Shown: positions 39,413 to 50,644, numbered from the stretch's first letter. The stretch is DNA of 64,000 nt from Macrolepiota albuminosa (GCA_027475525.1 JAMWFC010000049.1:4820947-4884946), one strand, 5' to 3'. Notes: a model not told the origin generated them from the letters alone. A program made the numbers and translations.

Positions 39413-39746
39413 TGATCACGGGAGGGAGAACGAAATGAAAGATGCACGGTAGTGCAATAACGGATGGATGCACGCGTATTGCGTGGCTGCACGACGTTAG
39501 CACTCATGCGTAAGGAAGATGTGTCGTCTGGACACAATCGGAAGCAGTACTTATCAGACACGGGCGTAGGGGACGCCAGCAGTAGAAAGCAAATGTTGTA
39601 TATAATAAAATTATATATAAAAAAAAACAAAAGAGTGACCCCTTCTCTGGGTCCGCTGTATCTACACGCGACTCTAAAGTGCGTATCAGCTGCAATGGCT
39701 CGAGTTAAATACTCGGAGGTACATACACAATATTGTATAAAAGGGT

Positions 39747-42572
39747 CTAGGACCCGGATGACGATGCTCCTGCGCCAGCGCCCGTCTCAGTCACCATTGC
39801 CTCCTCCTCCAGTGCGACGTTAATCGCGGGAGGGGGAGGCGCCGATTCCGTCCTCGGTGGGGTTATAGGCCCCTCGGCTGCAGGCGTGTCTACCACCATA
39901 GGCTCTGTTAGTGCGACGTTAATCGCTGAAGCGGTGGTGGGAGGCGTACCCTGCTCTGCCGTGCGTGACAAGAGATTGACCCGGCCTGGGTCCATGTCTG
40001 CTGCTGGCAGGTCATGCGCCGCCGAGCGTTTTAGGAGGTTGACCCGATTCGGGTCCATGCCAATTAAGTAATAGAGGCCGTTGGCCTCAGGGTTTTCCGG
40101 GAGCTTGCTCTCCTCGTGGTGCTTGAACATAAGACGATAGTGATCGTCTTCAGTCATCTCCCGCCATCCATCCCATTGCAGGATTGCGGCGGGGGTGCCA
40201 TACGTGGAGAGGCGCTCCATGCGCTCGTCGTCGACCTGCTTAAAGATGTCCATAGACATCGTGGGGGAATGGAACTGCTGTTCCAGGAAGACTACGCCGT
40301 ACGTGTACGCGTGGTCTACCCATTCCAGCGGAATCCGGTTGTGTAACAGGACGCGTAACGCGTCGTCGTCGGAGAAGTTCCGTGCATGGTCGTCGGGCAC
40401 GTGAACTTGGTGAATTTCAAGCTGCGGCCCACGTTGGGGCTCAAATGGCTGCTCGGGGAACATGGCGTCATATGAGGCAATCGCCTCTCGATAAAGCCCT
40501 GGACAGGCCACGACGAGGGTCATGCGCCGTACGATCACCGGCTTGGCTGCGCTGTTAGCGCACAATGCTCGACATAGGGCGAACCCAAAGAGGGTCTGCC
40601 AGTGCATACGGTAGGCATGATCCACGGCGATACCTTGATAGGTATTCTCCAGCCCAGGTCAGCCAAAGACCAGCGCATACTGCGCCAATTGGTCAAGGTC
40701 GAACGGTGTGGCTGGATCCTGAGCGCGCATTACGCGCAACGCCGTGGTGCCATCGTCTTTCGTGCGCAAAAAGCGCCCCGGAATGTGTCGTCGCTCGACA
40801 AGAGCGAGGTCGTCAGGGCCCTGCATCGGGTTGACGAGTTCCTGATACTGAGGCTCCTTCATCAGGAGCTGCATGGTTCGATCATGCAGAGCCTCCACTG
40901 TTCGCTGTGCGAACATCTGGAGCTCTGTGATCAGCATATACGCGACGATTCTGTCGCGACGCGGGACGTGTACATTGGCGTAATACTTATAGAGCCGGTC
41001 CAGCTCTAGAGGAGTGCGGGGAAGACCGTGTGGGGCGTGCTTGTACACAATCGTGCCCGGGATATGGGCAGGCTGGCCAGAGGAGTGTTCATATGCCACC
41101 GCTCTATTGGCGTCAGCTCCCATCAACACCGTATTTGTGGCATACAAATAATAGGTGCAATGGCTGAGTGCTCCTCTAAAGCACGAGTTCATTCGCTCGA
41201 TATCGAGCGGACCCCACACCTTCACCCCCAAGCCATCGGGGATCCTCCCCGAACATTCGTCCTCGGCCCTCGACTTCTGGGCCTTCAGCTCCTTGGCGTG
41301 AATCGCCTTCTTCTTTGCAATGCGCTTATTGCGCGCTACTCGTTGGAATCGGTCTGCGGCCGATTCCCCCTCCTCCCCGTCCTCCTCCTGCTCCGAGCTC
41401 GACTCTCCATAGTCGCTCTCGTCGGACAGAGATGGTACTGGTTTTTTGCCTTTATCAGGCCTAGTCTTTCCCCTCGAGGTCGCTACCAGACCATCATACT
41501 GCTCCGGCGTACGGGGGTCTGGGGTCAAGACGACCACGGGATACTTTGCTGGTGGGGCCGGTACAAACACTGGCAGCATAAACAACATCTGGACTTCTCC
41601 CGCTCGTGCGGGAATGCCAGCAGGAAAGAGTATAACCTCCAATTTGGAGGCATCGAGGGGCGGCTTGCGGCCGCGACGCTGACGAGACGGCCCCGACTTG
41701 GTCAGGGCGGACGGTTCTGGTTGTGGCTGAGCCACCGGAGGGGCAGGCGCATTTCGCGCCAGAGTATTCCCTCCAGGCCCAGCGCGAGGAGTAACGGTAA
41801 CGGGCGCTCTTGGCGCCACAGCGACGGGTTTGGACCCCCTAGGTGGGGCCCGAGATGATGCGGGTTCCCGCTGACCCAAGGACAGACCTGCCAAGGGTTC
41901 ACTGACGGCAGCCAGCAACTCTGACGAGGCCTGCGGGCCCGACTCAGGTAGCCGCAATGACGAGGCCATGGGCTGAGGAGGCTGCTCATGGCGCACGAAT
42001 TGCGCTTCCGACGGCATCCTTGCCTGTGGAGGAGCGACCGGTCGACTGGGCTGATATCTCGCCCTCTTGACCTCAGCGGTCGGTTCCTCACTCGTGGCGA
42101 TTTTGTGCTTAGAAGCGCGCTCAATCTGCTCCAGCGCTGCGACGCGCTGCCTCTTCATCAGCTCGATCTGGTCGAGCAATCCCTCCATCACCATCACGGC
42201 CAAGCTGTCCTGCAGAAAGGACGCAGTTGCAGGGACTGGCTGTCCCGCTGCTTCCAGTCTGCCCAACAACACATCTGACCCAACTACACTCTGCGCTTGT
42301 GGCGCAGGCTCCTCATACGATTCTGCTGCGGGCCGATGAGCCCATGGAACTGACGGCGGCCCCGTCACCACACCCGCATACGTCGGATACGACGCAGACG
42401 AGCGTGAGGACGGTTCCTGATAGTACCGTTCTCGACGCAAGCTATCCTCCGGGCGCCCATAGCGCCCATCATCATCGACCTCCATCTCTTGCGAGTGGAG
42501 GGGTGTTTGGTAGGGGAGCGGCTCCTCGCGGCCCGGATAGGCCACGCCCGCTGAATGCAACTGACTCGACAT
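39747..42572 (-). pseudogene. Element E ORF3
   Basis: About 940 codons homologous to D ORF3. The N-terminal part is disordered with HSAGVAYPGREEPLPYQTP. A basic segment is RNKRIAKKKAIHAKELKAQK. The conserved core has GRIPDGLGVKVWGPLDIERM, LYKYYANVHVPRRDRIVAYM and DPATPFDLDQLAQYALVFG. The C-terminal domain has VDHAYRMHWQTLFGFALCRA and ALRVLLHNRIPLEWVDHAYT. One TGA at 40659-40661 interrupts it. D has CGC (Arg) and F has CAA (Gln) there, so CGA was probably ancestral. The first codons (ATG TCG AG) come from the RT-derived sequence at the deletion joint, so the original N-terminus seen in F (about 40-50 residues) is lost. Confidence 0.75.
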
Positions 42573-43635
42573 CTTCTCGTATTACTTCCTGATCTGGAAG
42601 AGGTGTCACATCTTTGACTGTATTATCATTGCGCTGTTGCGCATCCAATGCAGTCCTTAACATTCCATCCTTCTTGGGAATACAAAGTAATGGTGCAGCT
42701 TGCACCGCTGGTTGTGGTTCCCACCACTTTGCGTTTATGTATCTATTCGTCTTTTCACGAAGTTGATCCTGAAGTGCTCGTGGGCAGCGAGGCAAATGAT
42801 ACTTGTACTGCTTGTTATCGTCAATGAGGTTGATCTCATGATTAACCTCCCGCCACGGAGGAAGCTCCTCCTTCGTTCCATTGACAATATCAGCGAACTC
42901 CCGTTGCCATTGCTGGTGCAATCGAGGAATATCCTCCTCTGTAAGGCTCAAAGCCTTGCCTTTTCCTTTGGCTACGCGTGCTATACGCGGTTGGACCTTT
43001 GGTTCAAATCGCTCCCGTAAGGCACGTACGTGCTCCTCTGTGAGGTCTCCTGGATTCAACCTTACAACCGGTTGTTTCCTCGTCGTACTCGCCGAAGACT
43101 GCACACTCCTTGCCTTCAGCGAGAATCCGTCGAATACGATATCCAATGTTTCGGATATCTTGTCCTCTCGTGCGTAACGGTACACTTCTCCCGTCTGGGT
43201 CGCTTGCCCACTTCCCATAGCCTGCGTCACCATTGACGCTACCAGCTCATTCCACTCCCGTGGCATTCGTGGGTCATACGCCCATTGCACTCCTGGCCGA
43301 GGCACTGGTCGATCCATTAGCGACCTAGTGCTACCCACAGTTCCCATCGTACTGTATCCCTCGTCCTTGACGAGATCCTCCACCTTTACTCGAGAGCTAG
43401 TCGGCTGGCATTCCAGCGACTCCACCACGCGTTTACTACGCTCATTCTTGCACTGCACAGCCTGTTTAGGCTTTCCATTGGTACACCCAGTCACATCCGG
43501 GTGCTTCCCCTTCTTCAGAGTTCCTTGAAACTCTTCCTCAGTCATCAGTATAGCCGGCGAATCAGCCGGCAGGCTTTTCGGTGGGGCCTGTTCGTCCTCC
43601 ACCTCCTGAACAGTCGCTCTCCTGCGACCATCTAG
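42570..43635 (-). pseudogene. Element E pol stub, truncated in RT
   Basis: In frame with gag-protease after TGA 43636-43638. It contains the pol N-terminal linker and first RT block (HEINLIDDNKQYKYHLPRCP, LLCIPKKDGMLRTALDAQQR, TPLPDQEVIREDV), closely similar to D, then stops matching at about 42570. Downstream codons up to 42472 are ORF3 sequence read out of frame. The joint shares only a few bases between the partners. Confidence 0.85.
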
Positions 43636-43638
43636 TCA
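43633..43638 (-). promoter_or_regulatory. Candidate stop-readthrough site in E
   Basis: The minus strand reads AAC TGA CTA GAT between gag-protease and pol in one frame. UGA CUA is the best-known eukaryotic readthrough context. Confidence 0.6.
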
Positions 43639-46600
43639 GTTGCGCTCATCACGCCGCTTCTCAGTTGCGCGATAGCGCCTCAAACGACCATCTGTATCGT
43701 TCAACACCACTTTCTCCGCCTTCAGCGGTGTACCATTCACAACGACCATGTCGTTCACGAAATCCAGCGACACCTTGTTCTTACGCATGAACGGCGTACC
43801 GATAATCATGTCATAGCGATCAAAATTTGCTATATCCACGTATTCCTTCGTCGACGTTCCTGACGTCTTTATTTTCACCTCCGTGCCAAACTGCACCATA
43901 GCGCAACTCCCCACAGTCCCCAGCTGGAGCATCAAGGGCTCCTCCAGTTCATGAACGCGAATCGCGTTGACGTGAGCAAACTGGGGCGTAATGCCCGTAG
44001 TGGTACTCCCGGAGTCCCACAACGTCCATGCCGGATGTCCGTTGACATCAACATACGTGACCAGGCACTCCTTCTCTTCAGGAGTATAGTGTGGCCGCTG
44101 CAACTTATTAGTTGCCTTCTGCAGGGTTACGCGTCTCATTCGGACGCGCTGATCTCCACGGCACTCCGTCAGTGCAAACAGGTGTTCCTCCTCGTCATCA
44201 CGAGCATAGTAGTCGCTGTCGTACACATCCACTGCGACGTATTCATCGCCATCAATCTGGACGCTCTCAGCGTCATCCACTTCCGACCCGTCAGCCTCTG
44301 CTTGCAGCTCCTCCTCGGTTTCCTCGACGATTTCATCGTCCTCGTCATCACTGACGACATCGCTCAGTGCCGCAGCCGTATGGGCCGCTCGGATGTGTGC
44401 CTTAGGAGGGGCGGGACACTCCTTAGCAAAGTGCCCGCTCCTGCCACAATTGTAGCACGCTGAGGGGTCCCCGGCAGGCCTTCTCTGGCCCACTCCTGGA
44501 ACTCCAGCAGTTTTACCCGCCATACGCGCTGCAGGCGCCACTACTCCTCTTGGTGCTACTGGATTCTGACCCGAAACGGGTCGACTGTCCTTCGCTGGCA
44601 ATTGTCCAGCAGGTTTTGATCGAGGCCGTTGGCCTCCAGGAATTGTCTTGCGAACCACGAATTGCGGATTGCGATTGTTCTCCATCTCCGTCCGCTTGGC
44701 TAGGAAGGTTCCCACCTTCACTGCCTGACGGTTCACTGGTCCTCGGCGTGAACTACGCTGCTCATAATGGTTTGCAGTCCGTGTCGACTGCTCATAACGG
44801 ATGGCATACGCCAAAAATTCAGTCACAGTGTTGACCTCCGGAGACAAGTTATCGTCGCGTATCAACGCTCTCCTCATGTCTGCGGGTATTCCGTCCAGGA
44901 ATGTCTCGCGGATAGTGTATTCGTCTGGATAGACGGCCATATTCTGTGCATGACCCACCAGGTCATCATAAAAGGTCTGGACGCCAGTCTTAGCATCATA
45001 CACTGCCTTTCTAAAGGCATCGCGAGCTTCCTGCATCGTAGCAGCGTTAACGAACCGATTATACAGTCCTATCAGGACCTCTTTAAACGTCCAGTGCGAT
45101 TTGTCGCAATTAATGTGGAGAACATGGCGACGGAACCAATTCCGAGCCTCTCCTTCCATAAATTCGTGTAGCACGAATATCCTTTCCTGGTCCATGTTGT
45201 CTCCACCATAGCAGCAGGCTGCGAGGTGGTAGCACACGTCCATGGCCCAGTCCTCCAGTTGCGAGAACCTATGTCCTCCAGCGTACGCACGTATGTGCTT
45301 ACCATCGGATTTACGGGGGCTTACCCCAGCAGGGAACTTAAATCTGACTCCAAGGGAGTCATCCACCAGACGAGTGAGGCGGTCATGCATATGATCCATA
45401 TGGATCCTGACCGCTTCATTCATTCCCGGCATAGTTTCACGCAAATCATGAGGTGCGGGCATCGAAAATGCCCGAGGACTGCGAAACAGGTGCTCATTGA
45501 CCACTCTTTCCGGCCGTGCGGTGGGCTGTTGCCTCACTTGTTGCTCTGCTGGTAATCCACCAGCCTGCCTGCCCCTGTCACGACGATTATTATCGTCCTG
45601 ATCGTCATTCCTACGATCACAATCTCCACCGTCGTGATTGCGACGATTTGGCTCCCTCTGTTCGTAGTGACCACTACTGTCGTCACTACCACCCGGATCT
45701 CTGTCCGGTTCAGCAGTCCGAGCCACGAATTGTCGCCGCATGTCATCGACAGGCGTTACGCCCTCACGCCCTTCAAAGACTACCCCCTGGTCGTCAATGA
45801 ACGACTCACCATGATCGCGCAAGTCCTGGTTGCGTATCCTTTGGTAATTGACGCGTTCATTCCAGTTGTCCACTAGGTGGACGCATCGCACTACGCATCG
45901 TGGTCGCGTTTGCTCCTCAAGAATGTGGACTTCGTCCACCTCTTCCTTGATTGTAACTTGCTTACGAGGTGTCTTAACCTCCTGCACTGCAAGTGCTGCC
46001 TCTGGCTCTGCCGGAGTCATCGTTACAGTCTCCACCTCAGACAATGCCTGCTGAGGCACTCCGCTAACAATGCGTTGACGGTTTGCGGCGTTCTGGCGCC
46101 AAATGTAGTCTTGCTGAGACTCATCAGCCTGACGAGGCGCATTGAGCAATTCCATCGCGTCCGCAATTAGTGGCGCTCGTCTGCGCACACTCATCTCACA
46201 TTCTACGGAGTTGGCTGGAGTAGCCGTTGAGACTGCTGACCCTCGCGCCGCTTTGCGCTTAAGGTATTCCACTACTTCGAGTTCGAAGATGCGCACAAAC
46301 AATTCGATATATTCACTCGAATCTGCACGGGGTACATCGTGGCTCCTAGCCGCCAGCAACTGTAAGTGCTTCACTACATAAAGCTGAAGACGCTTTCGCG
46401 TCGATTCCTTCACGACCGCCGGATATCGGTCCAATACTAGCTGCAACTGGATAGATAAGGTCAAATGCGACCTTTTGCTTTCCTCATCATCTGAGGACTC
46501 CAACTCGGACTCTAAGTCCATAACTCTCCTGAGGCCGTCATGCCTCACTTGTGGCTGTTTGCCGGCTCGTCGGTGCAACTCTGGACTTCCAGGCGTTGTT

Positions 46601-47136
46601 AACGCCTTGTCCAACCTTACGACATTGTCGTCTTCCCTACTGACCACTATTGCTGGTCCTTGCTTCTGTACTTGTGTCGTCAACGACGACGGTCCCGGTT
46701 CAGTGGCAGCATTGGCCACATATTCTAAATGCCGTTCCGTAGGTGCAGTCCGGAATGGGGTGCTATGCGCAAACGTGCTGCCTTGTACCATTTCCGAGTA
46801 CTGGGTAATGTCCGGTTGACCCTCTGAGGGAGCTGAAGAGCTCTCGGGCAATACCGGATACATCAGTGAGGGCATTTGGCTTGCTGGCAGCGACACTCCT
46901 GAGACCGCAGATCTATCTCCTGGTTTTCCACCAGGTCGTACAATGGACATCATCCGTGATACGGATAGCCCACCAGGCATTCCATAGCTTGCGCTGACAT
47001 CGCGAGGGGTCTTTTCGTCCCGCTTTGGCGGGGGTTGGTATGCTGACGCAGATTGCGTCTTCACAGCCTGAAGCACAGGTAAGTCACCTGCGTCTGCAGC
47101 TGAGAACGGAGGATCCGGATCAAGAGAGCCAGTCAT
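43636..47136 (-). CDS. Element E Gag-protease
   Basis: 1166 residues from ATG 47136 (MTGSLDPDPPFSAADAG), fully open. A disordered N-terminus precedes the capsid region (HIRAYAGGHRFSQLEDWAMD; CYHLAACCYGGDNMDQERIF; QNMAVYPDEYTIRETFLDGI). The zinc knuckle is CYNCGRSGHFAKECP (about 44414-44462), followed by an acidic linker and a retropepsin domain (WTLWDSGSTTTGITPQFAHV, DMIIGTPFMRK). It keeps the structural proteins intact although the element lacks its own RT and integrase. Confidence 0.92.
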   Translation of the reverse strand: MTGSLDPDPPFSAADAGDLPVLQAVKTQSASAYQPPPKRDEKTPRDVSASYGMPGGLSVSRMMSIVRPGGKPGDRSAVSGVSLPASQMPSLMYPVLPESSSAPSEGQPDITQYSEMVQGSTFAHSTPFRTAPTERHLEYVANAATEPGPSSLTTQVQKQGPAIVVSREDDNVVRLDKALTTPGSPELHRRAGKQPQVRHDGLRRVMDLESELESSDDEESKRSHLTLSIQLQLVLDRYPAVVKESTRKRLQLYVVKHLQLLAARSHDVPRADSSEYIELFVRIFELEVVEYLKRKAARGSAVSTATPANSVECEMSVRRRAPLIADAMELLNAPRQADESQQDYIWRQNAANRQRIVSGVPQQALSEVETVTMTPAEPEAALAVQEVKTPRKQVTIKEEVDEVHILEEQTRPRCVVRCVHLVDNWNERVNYQRIRNQDLRDHGESFIDDQGVVFEGREGVTPVDDMRRQFVARTAEPDRDPGGSDDSSGHYEQREPNRRNHDGGDCDRRNDDQDDNNRRDRGRQAGGLPAEQQVRQQPTARPERVVNEHLFRSPRAFSMPAPHDLRETMPGMNEAVRIHMDHMHDRLTRLVDDSLGVRFKFPAGVSPRKSDGKHIRAYAGGHRFSQLEDWAMDVCYHLAACCYGGDNMDQERIFVLHEFMEGEARNWFRRHVLHINCDKSHWTFKEVLIGLYNRFVNAATMQEARDAFRKAVYDAKTGVQTFYDDLVGHAQNMAVYPDEYTIRETFLDGIPADMRRALIRDDNLSPEVNTVTEFLAYAIRYEQSTRTANHYEQRSSRRGPVNRQAVKVGTFLAKRTEMENNRNPQFVVRKTIPGGQRPRSKPAGQLPAKDSRPVSGQNPVAPRGVVAPAARMAGKTAGVPGVGQRRPAGDPSACYNCGRSGHFAKECPAPPKAHIRAAHTAAALSDVVSDDEDDEIVEETEEELQAEADGSEVDDAESVQIDGDEYVAVDVYDSDYYARDDEEEHLFALTECRGDQRVRMRRVTLQKATNKLQRPHYTPEEKECLVTYVDVNGHPAWTLWDSGSTTTGITPQFAHVNAIRVHELEEPLMLQLGTVGSCAMVQFGTEVKIKTSGTSTKEYVDIANFDRYDMIIGTPFMRKNKVSLDFVNDMVVVNGTPLKAEKVVLNDTDGRLRRYRATEKRRDERN

Positions 47137-47240
47137 GGAAGCACGTTTTCAGCGTGATGCCAACAGAGAATCGAGAGGTTTTGATGAGAGTTGCCTAGTC
47201 GGTAACAAGCCTAGAGTCTAAAGCCGATAGCAGAAGATTT

Positions 47241-47262
47241 AAAAAAATGTAACCGGAGTTAC
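47241..47262 (-). promoter_or_regulatory. T7 tract and terminal LTR hairpin of E
   Basis: The LTR ends GTAAC-TCCG-GTTAC-A on the minus strand, then seven T, as in D and F. Confidence 0.5.
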
Positions 47263-47423
47263 GGGTTAGAACTATCCTGTGTGTATCACACAAGTGCTAA
47301 ATCAGACCGCAGTATCGGATTGACTAGTACTTAGAGTGAAAACAAGATGTTATCTTACGTAATACTCTACTAAATGATTATAGCGTCGTTGACGCTGATG
47401 GTAATACGGCTGAGTCCGTTACA
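47248..47423 (-). repeat. 5' LTR of element E
   Basis: 176 bp, identical by eye to 39207-39382, followed by the cagcc duplicate. Confidence 0.95.
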
Positions 47424-47848
47424 CAGCCCCCATGGACCTGCATAGGCCTCTGTAGATGTCCGCTGGTGCCCTGCACAGGCCTGCATGGGCCCGCATAGGT
47501 TTGAGTCCATCAATATATATCTGCGTAGATGTCTGCTGGTGGCTTGCATAGGCCTGCGTAGATCTGCAGAGCTCTTTTGTGGACATACACTGGCATTGGG
47601 GGTGGGAAAAGGAGGGAAGGGGAGGCACGCAGCCTTGAGTTATTGCGGGGAGGAAGGGAGAGAGGAGGGAAGTGGGGAATCTTGAGGAGGATTTATTCAT
47701 GCCATGACGTCTGCCAATGGAGGAGGTTTTCACTCGTGGGCTGATGCCCGCTAGCAGCCACTGATGCACATTGATGTCCACTAGTGTCCGCTGGCATCCG
47801 CTGGGTCTGCATGCACATGTGTGTGCCCACCTTTTATTGATCTACTAG
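47424..47848. repeat. Degenerate GC-rich repeat block
   Basis: Degenerate units such as GTAGATGTCYGCTGGTG and TGCATAGGCCTGCGTAG recur several times. They resemble the block at 38519-39060 on the other side of E, so E seems to have inserted within one repetitive tract. No gene seen. Confidence 0.45.
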
Positions 47849-48460
47849 ATTGTGTCATACAGCACATTGTGACACGTCCGCAGCTCTGTATTCTACGGCA
47901 CTGTAGGGACTGCTCTGCTCCAGTGTAGCAGACTCTGCTGGACATATATGGTATGACACAAAGCAAGCTCCCGTACAATGTATGACATGTATCATTGTGA
48001 TGTCTCTATATGAACAGATATATCTCTCTGCAATTGTGGCTTCATATTTATACTTATAAACAGAAATAGTTTGAGTACTACAACAAACTATGCTAAAAGT
48101 GAGAAATGAATATGCTTTTTGTAGGTATTTTTTGGTGCTATATAAGCACAAGATATAATTTATATCTAAGATGATTAATTAAAGTTTTTCAGTTTCTAAT
48201 AGCTCTCTAATTATTTATTTCAATATATTAAATGTATTAGTTAATGTAGATAAGAGACTAAAATCATAACAGTTGACTCTTTAAATATGCATAAATAAAA
48301 GGAGTTATAGTTTGACAACTCTCATGTACAATTTTTATTCAATGACACTTAGCATCATAGCAGATTGACAACTAGGTATAAAATGCTAAAAGAAAGCAAA
48401 TTTATAAACTCAATCAATATATCAAAATGCAAAACAGATTGATCAAACAATAAACTATTA

Positions 48461-48600
48461 CAGAAGCAATAGCTTATATAAACTACTGCTGGAGCATCAG
48501 CTTACATAAATCATTGCTGGAGTATCAGCTTATATAAACTATTGCTGGAGCAACAGCTTACATAAACTATTGATGGAGTATTAGCTTATATAAGCATATT
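48461..48600. repeat. 28-bp tandem repeat, five copies
   Basis: Five head-to-tail 28-bp units of the form CTGGAGYATCAGCTTAYATA plus AACTATTG, each slightly diverged. Confidence 0.85.
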
Positions 48601-49070
48601 CTATTAGACAGAAAACTGGATCTATACAAGCTTATAGAAAAAATAATTCAAAAAGTTCTATGAATACCAAAGACAATGTGGTCTAATTTTCAAAGATGAA
48701 AATAAATGAAGAGAACAGAATAATGACTGCTAGAGCAAAAAAAAAAATTTCACATAATTGTACAATTTTCATGTATGCTCCTCTTTCTAGGTACTAGATG
48801 TAATAAATTACAATAATAAACAAGGCATTTAACAACATGAAACAAATTACATATTCCAAAAAAAACATATACACTTATTCAAAAAAAAACATATATATAT
48901 GAAAAAAAAAACAAAATCTTTTAACTTGGTAAAAGAAAAAAACAATAATGCACTCAATACAGAAAAAAAAAACAACTTAAAATATAGATATATAGAAAAT
49001 AAAAGTATAATCCTTTAACATAAAAAAATTGATTAATTACTCAGCAGAGATAGCAGAAATGAGGAGCAAC

Positions 49071-49240
49071 ATAGTAGCCAGTAAAGATAGCCAAAAGGGA
49101 GCAAATTTCAAGGATATAGTGGTAATAGCTGGTAAAGATAGCCAAAAGGGAGCAAATATCAAGGACATGGTAGTAATAGCTGGTAGTAATAGCCAGTAAA
49201 GATAGCTGAAAGGGAGCAAATATTGAGGACATAGCTGGTA
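49071..49240. repeat. Imperfect tandem repeat of about 51-64 bp, three copies
   Basis: Units share GTAAAGATAGCCAAAAGGGA and CAAATATCAAGGACAT. Successive spacings are 51 and 64 bp. It lies just downstream of the recombinase relic. Confidence 0.75.
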
Positions 49241-49345
49241 GAGGAAGAGACATGGCAATGGCCGAGATTATGTGAGGGGCACAAATTTCAAGAACAAAAT
49301 GCATGTCAAAGCAGGTAGTAAAACCTCAGTCTACTAAAGTAGATC

Positions 49346-50205
49346 TCAGAATGCAAATAGAGGACCTTCCTTAGGCAGGTTGTTTACATGAAGATGAGTT
49401 TGCAAAGCTTCTTTGGGATTTGATAGGTTGTTTTGCTTTGCCCAGAACATTGTCTTCCCATGAACCGCTGTCTTAGTTTGGGGAATGAAAAAGATGATGG
49501 ATTGATGTCCTAAATGATCTCTGGAGTAAGTAACATTGCTTAGTTTAATGTGTAGTAATGGATCAAAGAATAATAATGTTGGTACAGTGAATTCTCCTAG
49601 TCTGGTGGCAGCATAGAAAACTGTTGTTGCACATGCAAAAACTGCTACCTTTAGTGGGTCAGGATTCTGGAAAGATACTCCCAGCTGCTCATGCATCACT
49701 ATTAGAAATGCTGGAGTACAAGGCAATCATTTTTTCTTTTTGGACAAGCTTGGAGCTAATTTGTCAGCAGCTCTCATCAGTGTTTGTAACCTTGCTTCAT
49801 CCATTTCCCAGTTCATGTTGTGCAGCAGATGCCATGCTCTACTTCCTGCAATGAAGTTTTCTATTGCTGATTTGGAATACGCTCCCATCAATGCTGCTAC
49901 AAATGCTTCCAATACACTGTGCATGACTGGTGCTCAAGCTTCTTTACTGATTCCTCTAAAATTGCAGAAAACATGGAACAGTAGCAGACCAGTGGTGTAG
50001 GTGGCTTTTGTTTAATCAGCCCATGCCATGCTCATCATGATGAAAAGATTTTCTGCCTCTGCATCTGAGAATACCAATGCTCTGTTTTCTATAGAATTGT
50101 TCATCATAGGCTTGTATGGCCACCACGACTTCAGTCTTTCTCATGCTGCAACAAGCTTAAAACCTTTGGGGAAGGCATAGGCTTTTGCTTATCTGTGGTC
50201 TCCTC
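49346..50205 (-). pseudogene. Tyrosine-recombinase-like (XerD/Crypton-type) pseudogene
   Basis: One minus-strand frame with scattered stops encodes a protein type common in basidiomycete genomes and related to tyrosine recombinases. It contains KSWWPYKPMMNNSIENRALV, TYTTGLLLFHVFCNFRGIS, GAYSKSAIENFIAGSRAWHL, ADKLAPSLSKKKK, ATRLGEFTVPTLLFFDP and FFIPQTKTAVHGKTMFWAKQ, ending LPKEGPLFAF. Stops (TGA at 49727-49729, and others near 49943, 50010 and 50133) mostly sit where CGA would be read. The C-terminal catalytic part with the Arg-His-Arg-Tyr residues is not recognisable, so the copy is dead. The family assignment is by memory of similar proteins. Confidence 0.65.
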
Positions 50206-50238
50206 TGCTTCAGGCTTTGAGCTTTTGATTTAGCTCAT

Positions 50239-50640
50239 CTACCAGCTGTCATTGAATTCCCACCACTCATGGATTTCTGATTCTTTGACCTCTCTTGGAG
50301 TTCTCTGTGGTACATCATCCATTTTATGGCTGCCTTCAGTGTAATCATTTCTTCTTGTTGGGGCTGAGCCCCCACTCTGGAATGGGGATGGAGGGTAAAA
50401 AGAGGTGTTCAGGGGGATACACTCCCCTGGAAGGTCTGTTGGTGAGGTTGAACTCGCTTGGTACATATCATGTGCAGACTGTGATGTGAAACTGCTCACA
50501 TGTCTCATGAATCTGTTTGAAGATTTCATTGATGCCTTTGTTTTGGCTCCTTCCCATCCACCAACCTTTGACAACGCCAGTATTGTCTCCAAACATTTTG
50601 ATCTACTGCCTCCCCTGCCTTGTGTGTGCAATGGTTCCCA
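50239..50640 (-). other. Open stretch of unknown origin between recombinase relic and G
   Basis: About 130 codons open on the minus strand (GRGGSRSKCLETILALSKVG ... DVPQRTPREVKESEIHEWWE). It has no motif I recognise. It lies between the recombinase relic and the truncated protease of G and could be an N-terminal part of the former. Confidence 0.3.
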
Positions 50641-50644
50641 CCAG

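Larger units (their letters stand above)
39207..47423 (-). mobile_element. Non-autonomous Ty3/gypsy element E (D relative)
   Basis: Two 176-bp LTRs that read as identical, with a perfect 5-bp duplication cagcc (39202-39206, 47424-47428). Order in sense: LTR, T7 tract, gag-protease, TGA, a stub of pol ending inside RT, ORF3, hairpin and polypurine tract, LTR. Most of RT, all RNase H, integrase and chromodomain are deleted. Identical LTRs on a copy without RT or integrase imply a recent jump using enzymes supplied by another element. Confidence 0.93.
47849..49345. other. AT-rich, CpG-poor gap without a recognisable gene
   Basis: About 1.5 kb of AT-rich sequence with A runs near 48740-48990 and two tandem repeats listed separately. 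Short open stretches lack motifs and are not supported as genes. Confidence 0.5.

Noticed and set aside
48461..48600. CRISPR array
   Set aside because: The 28-bp units are contiguous, without unique spacers, and diverge from each other. The DNA is eukaryotic.
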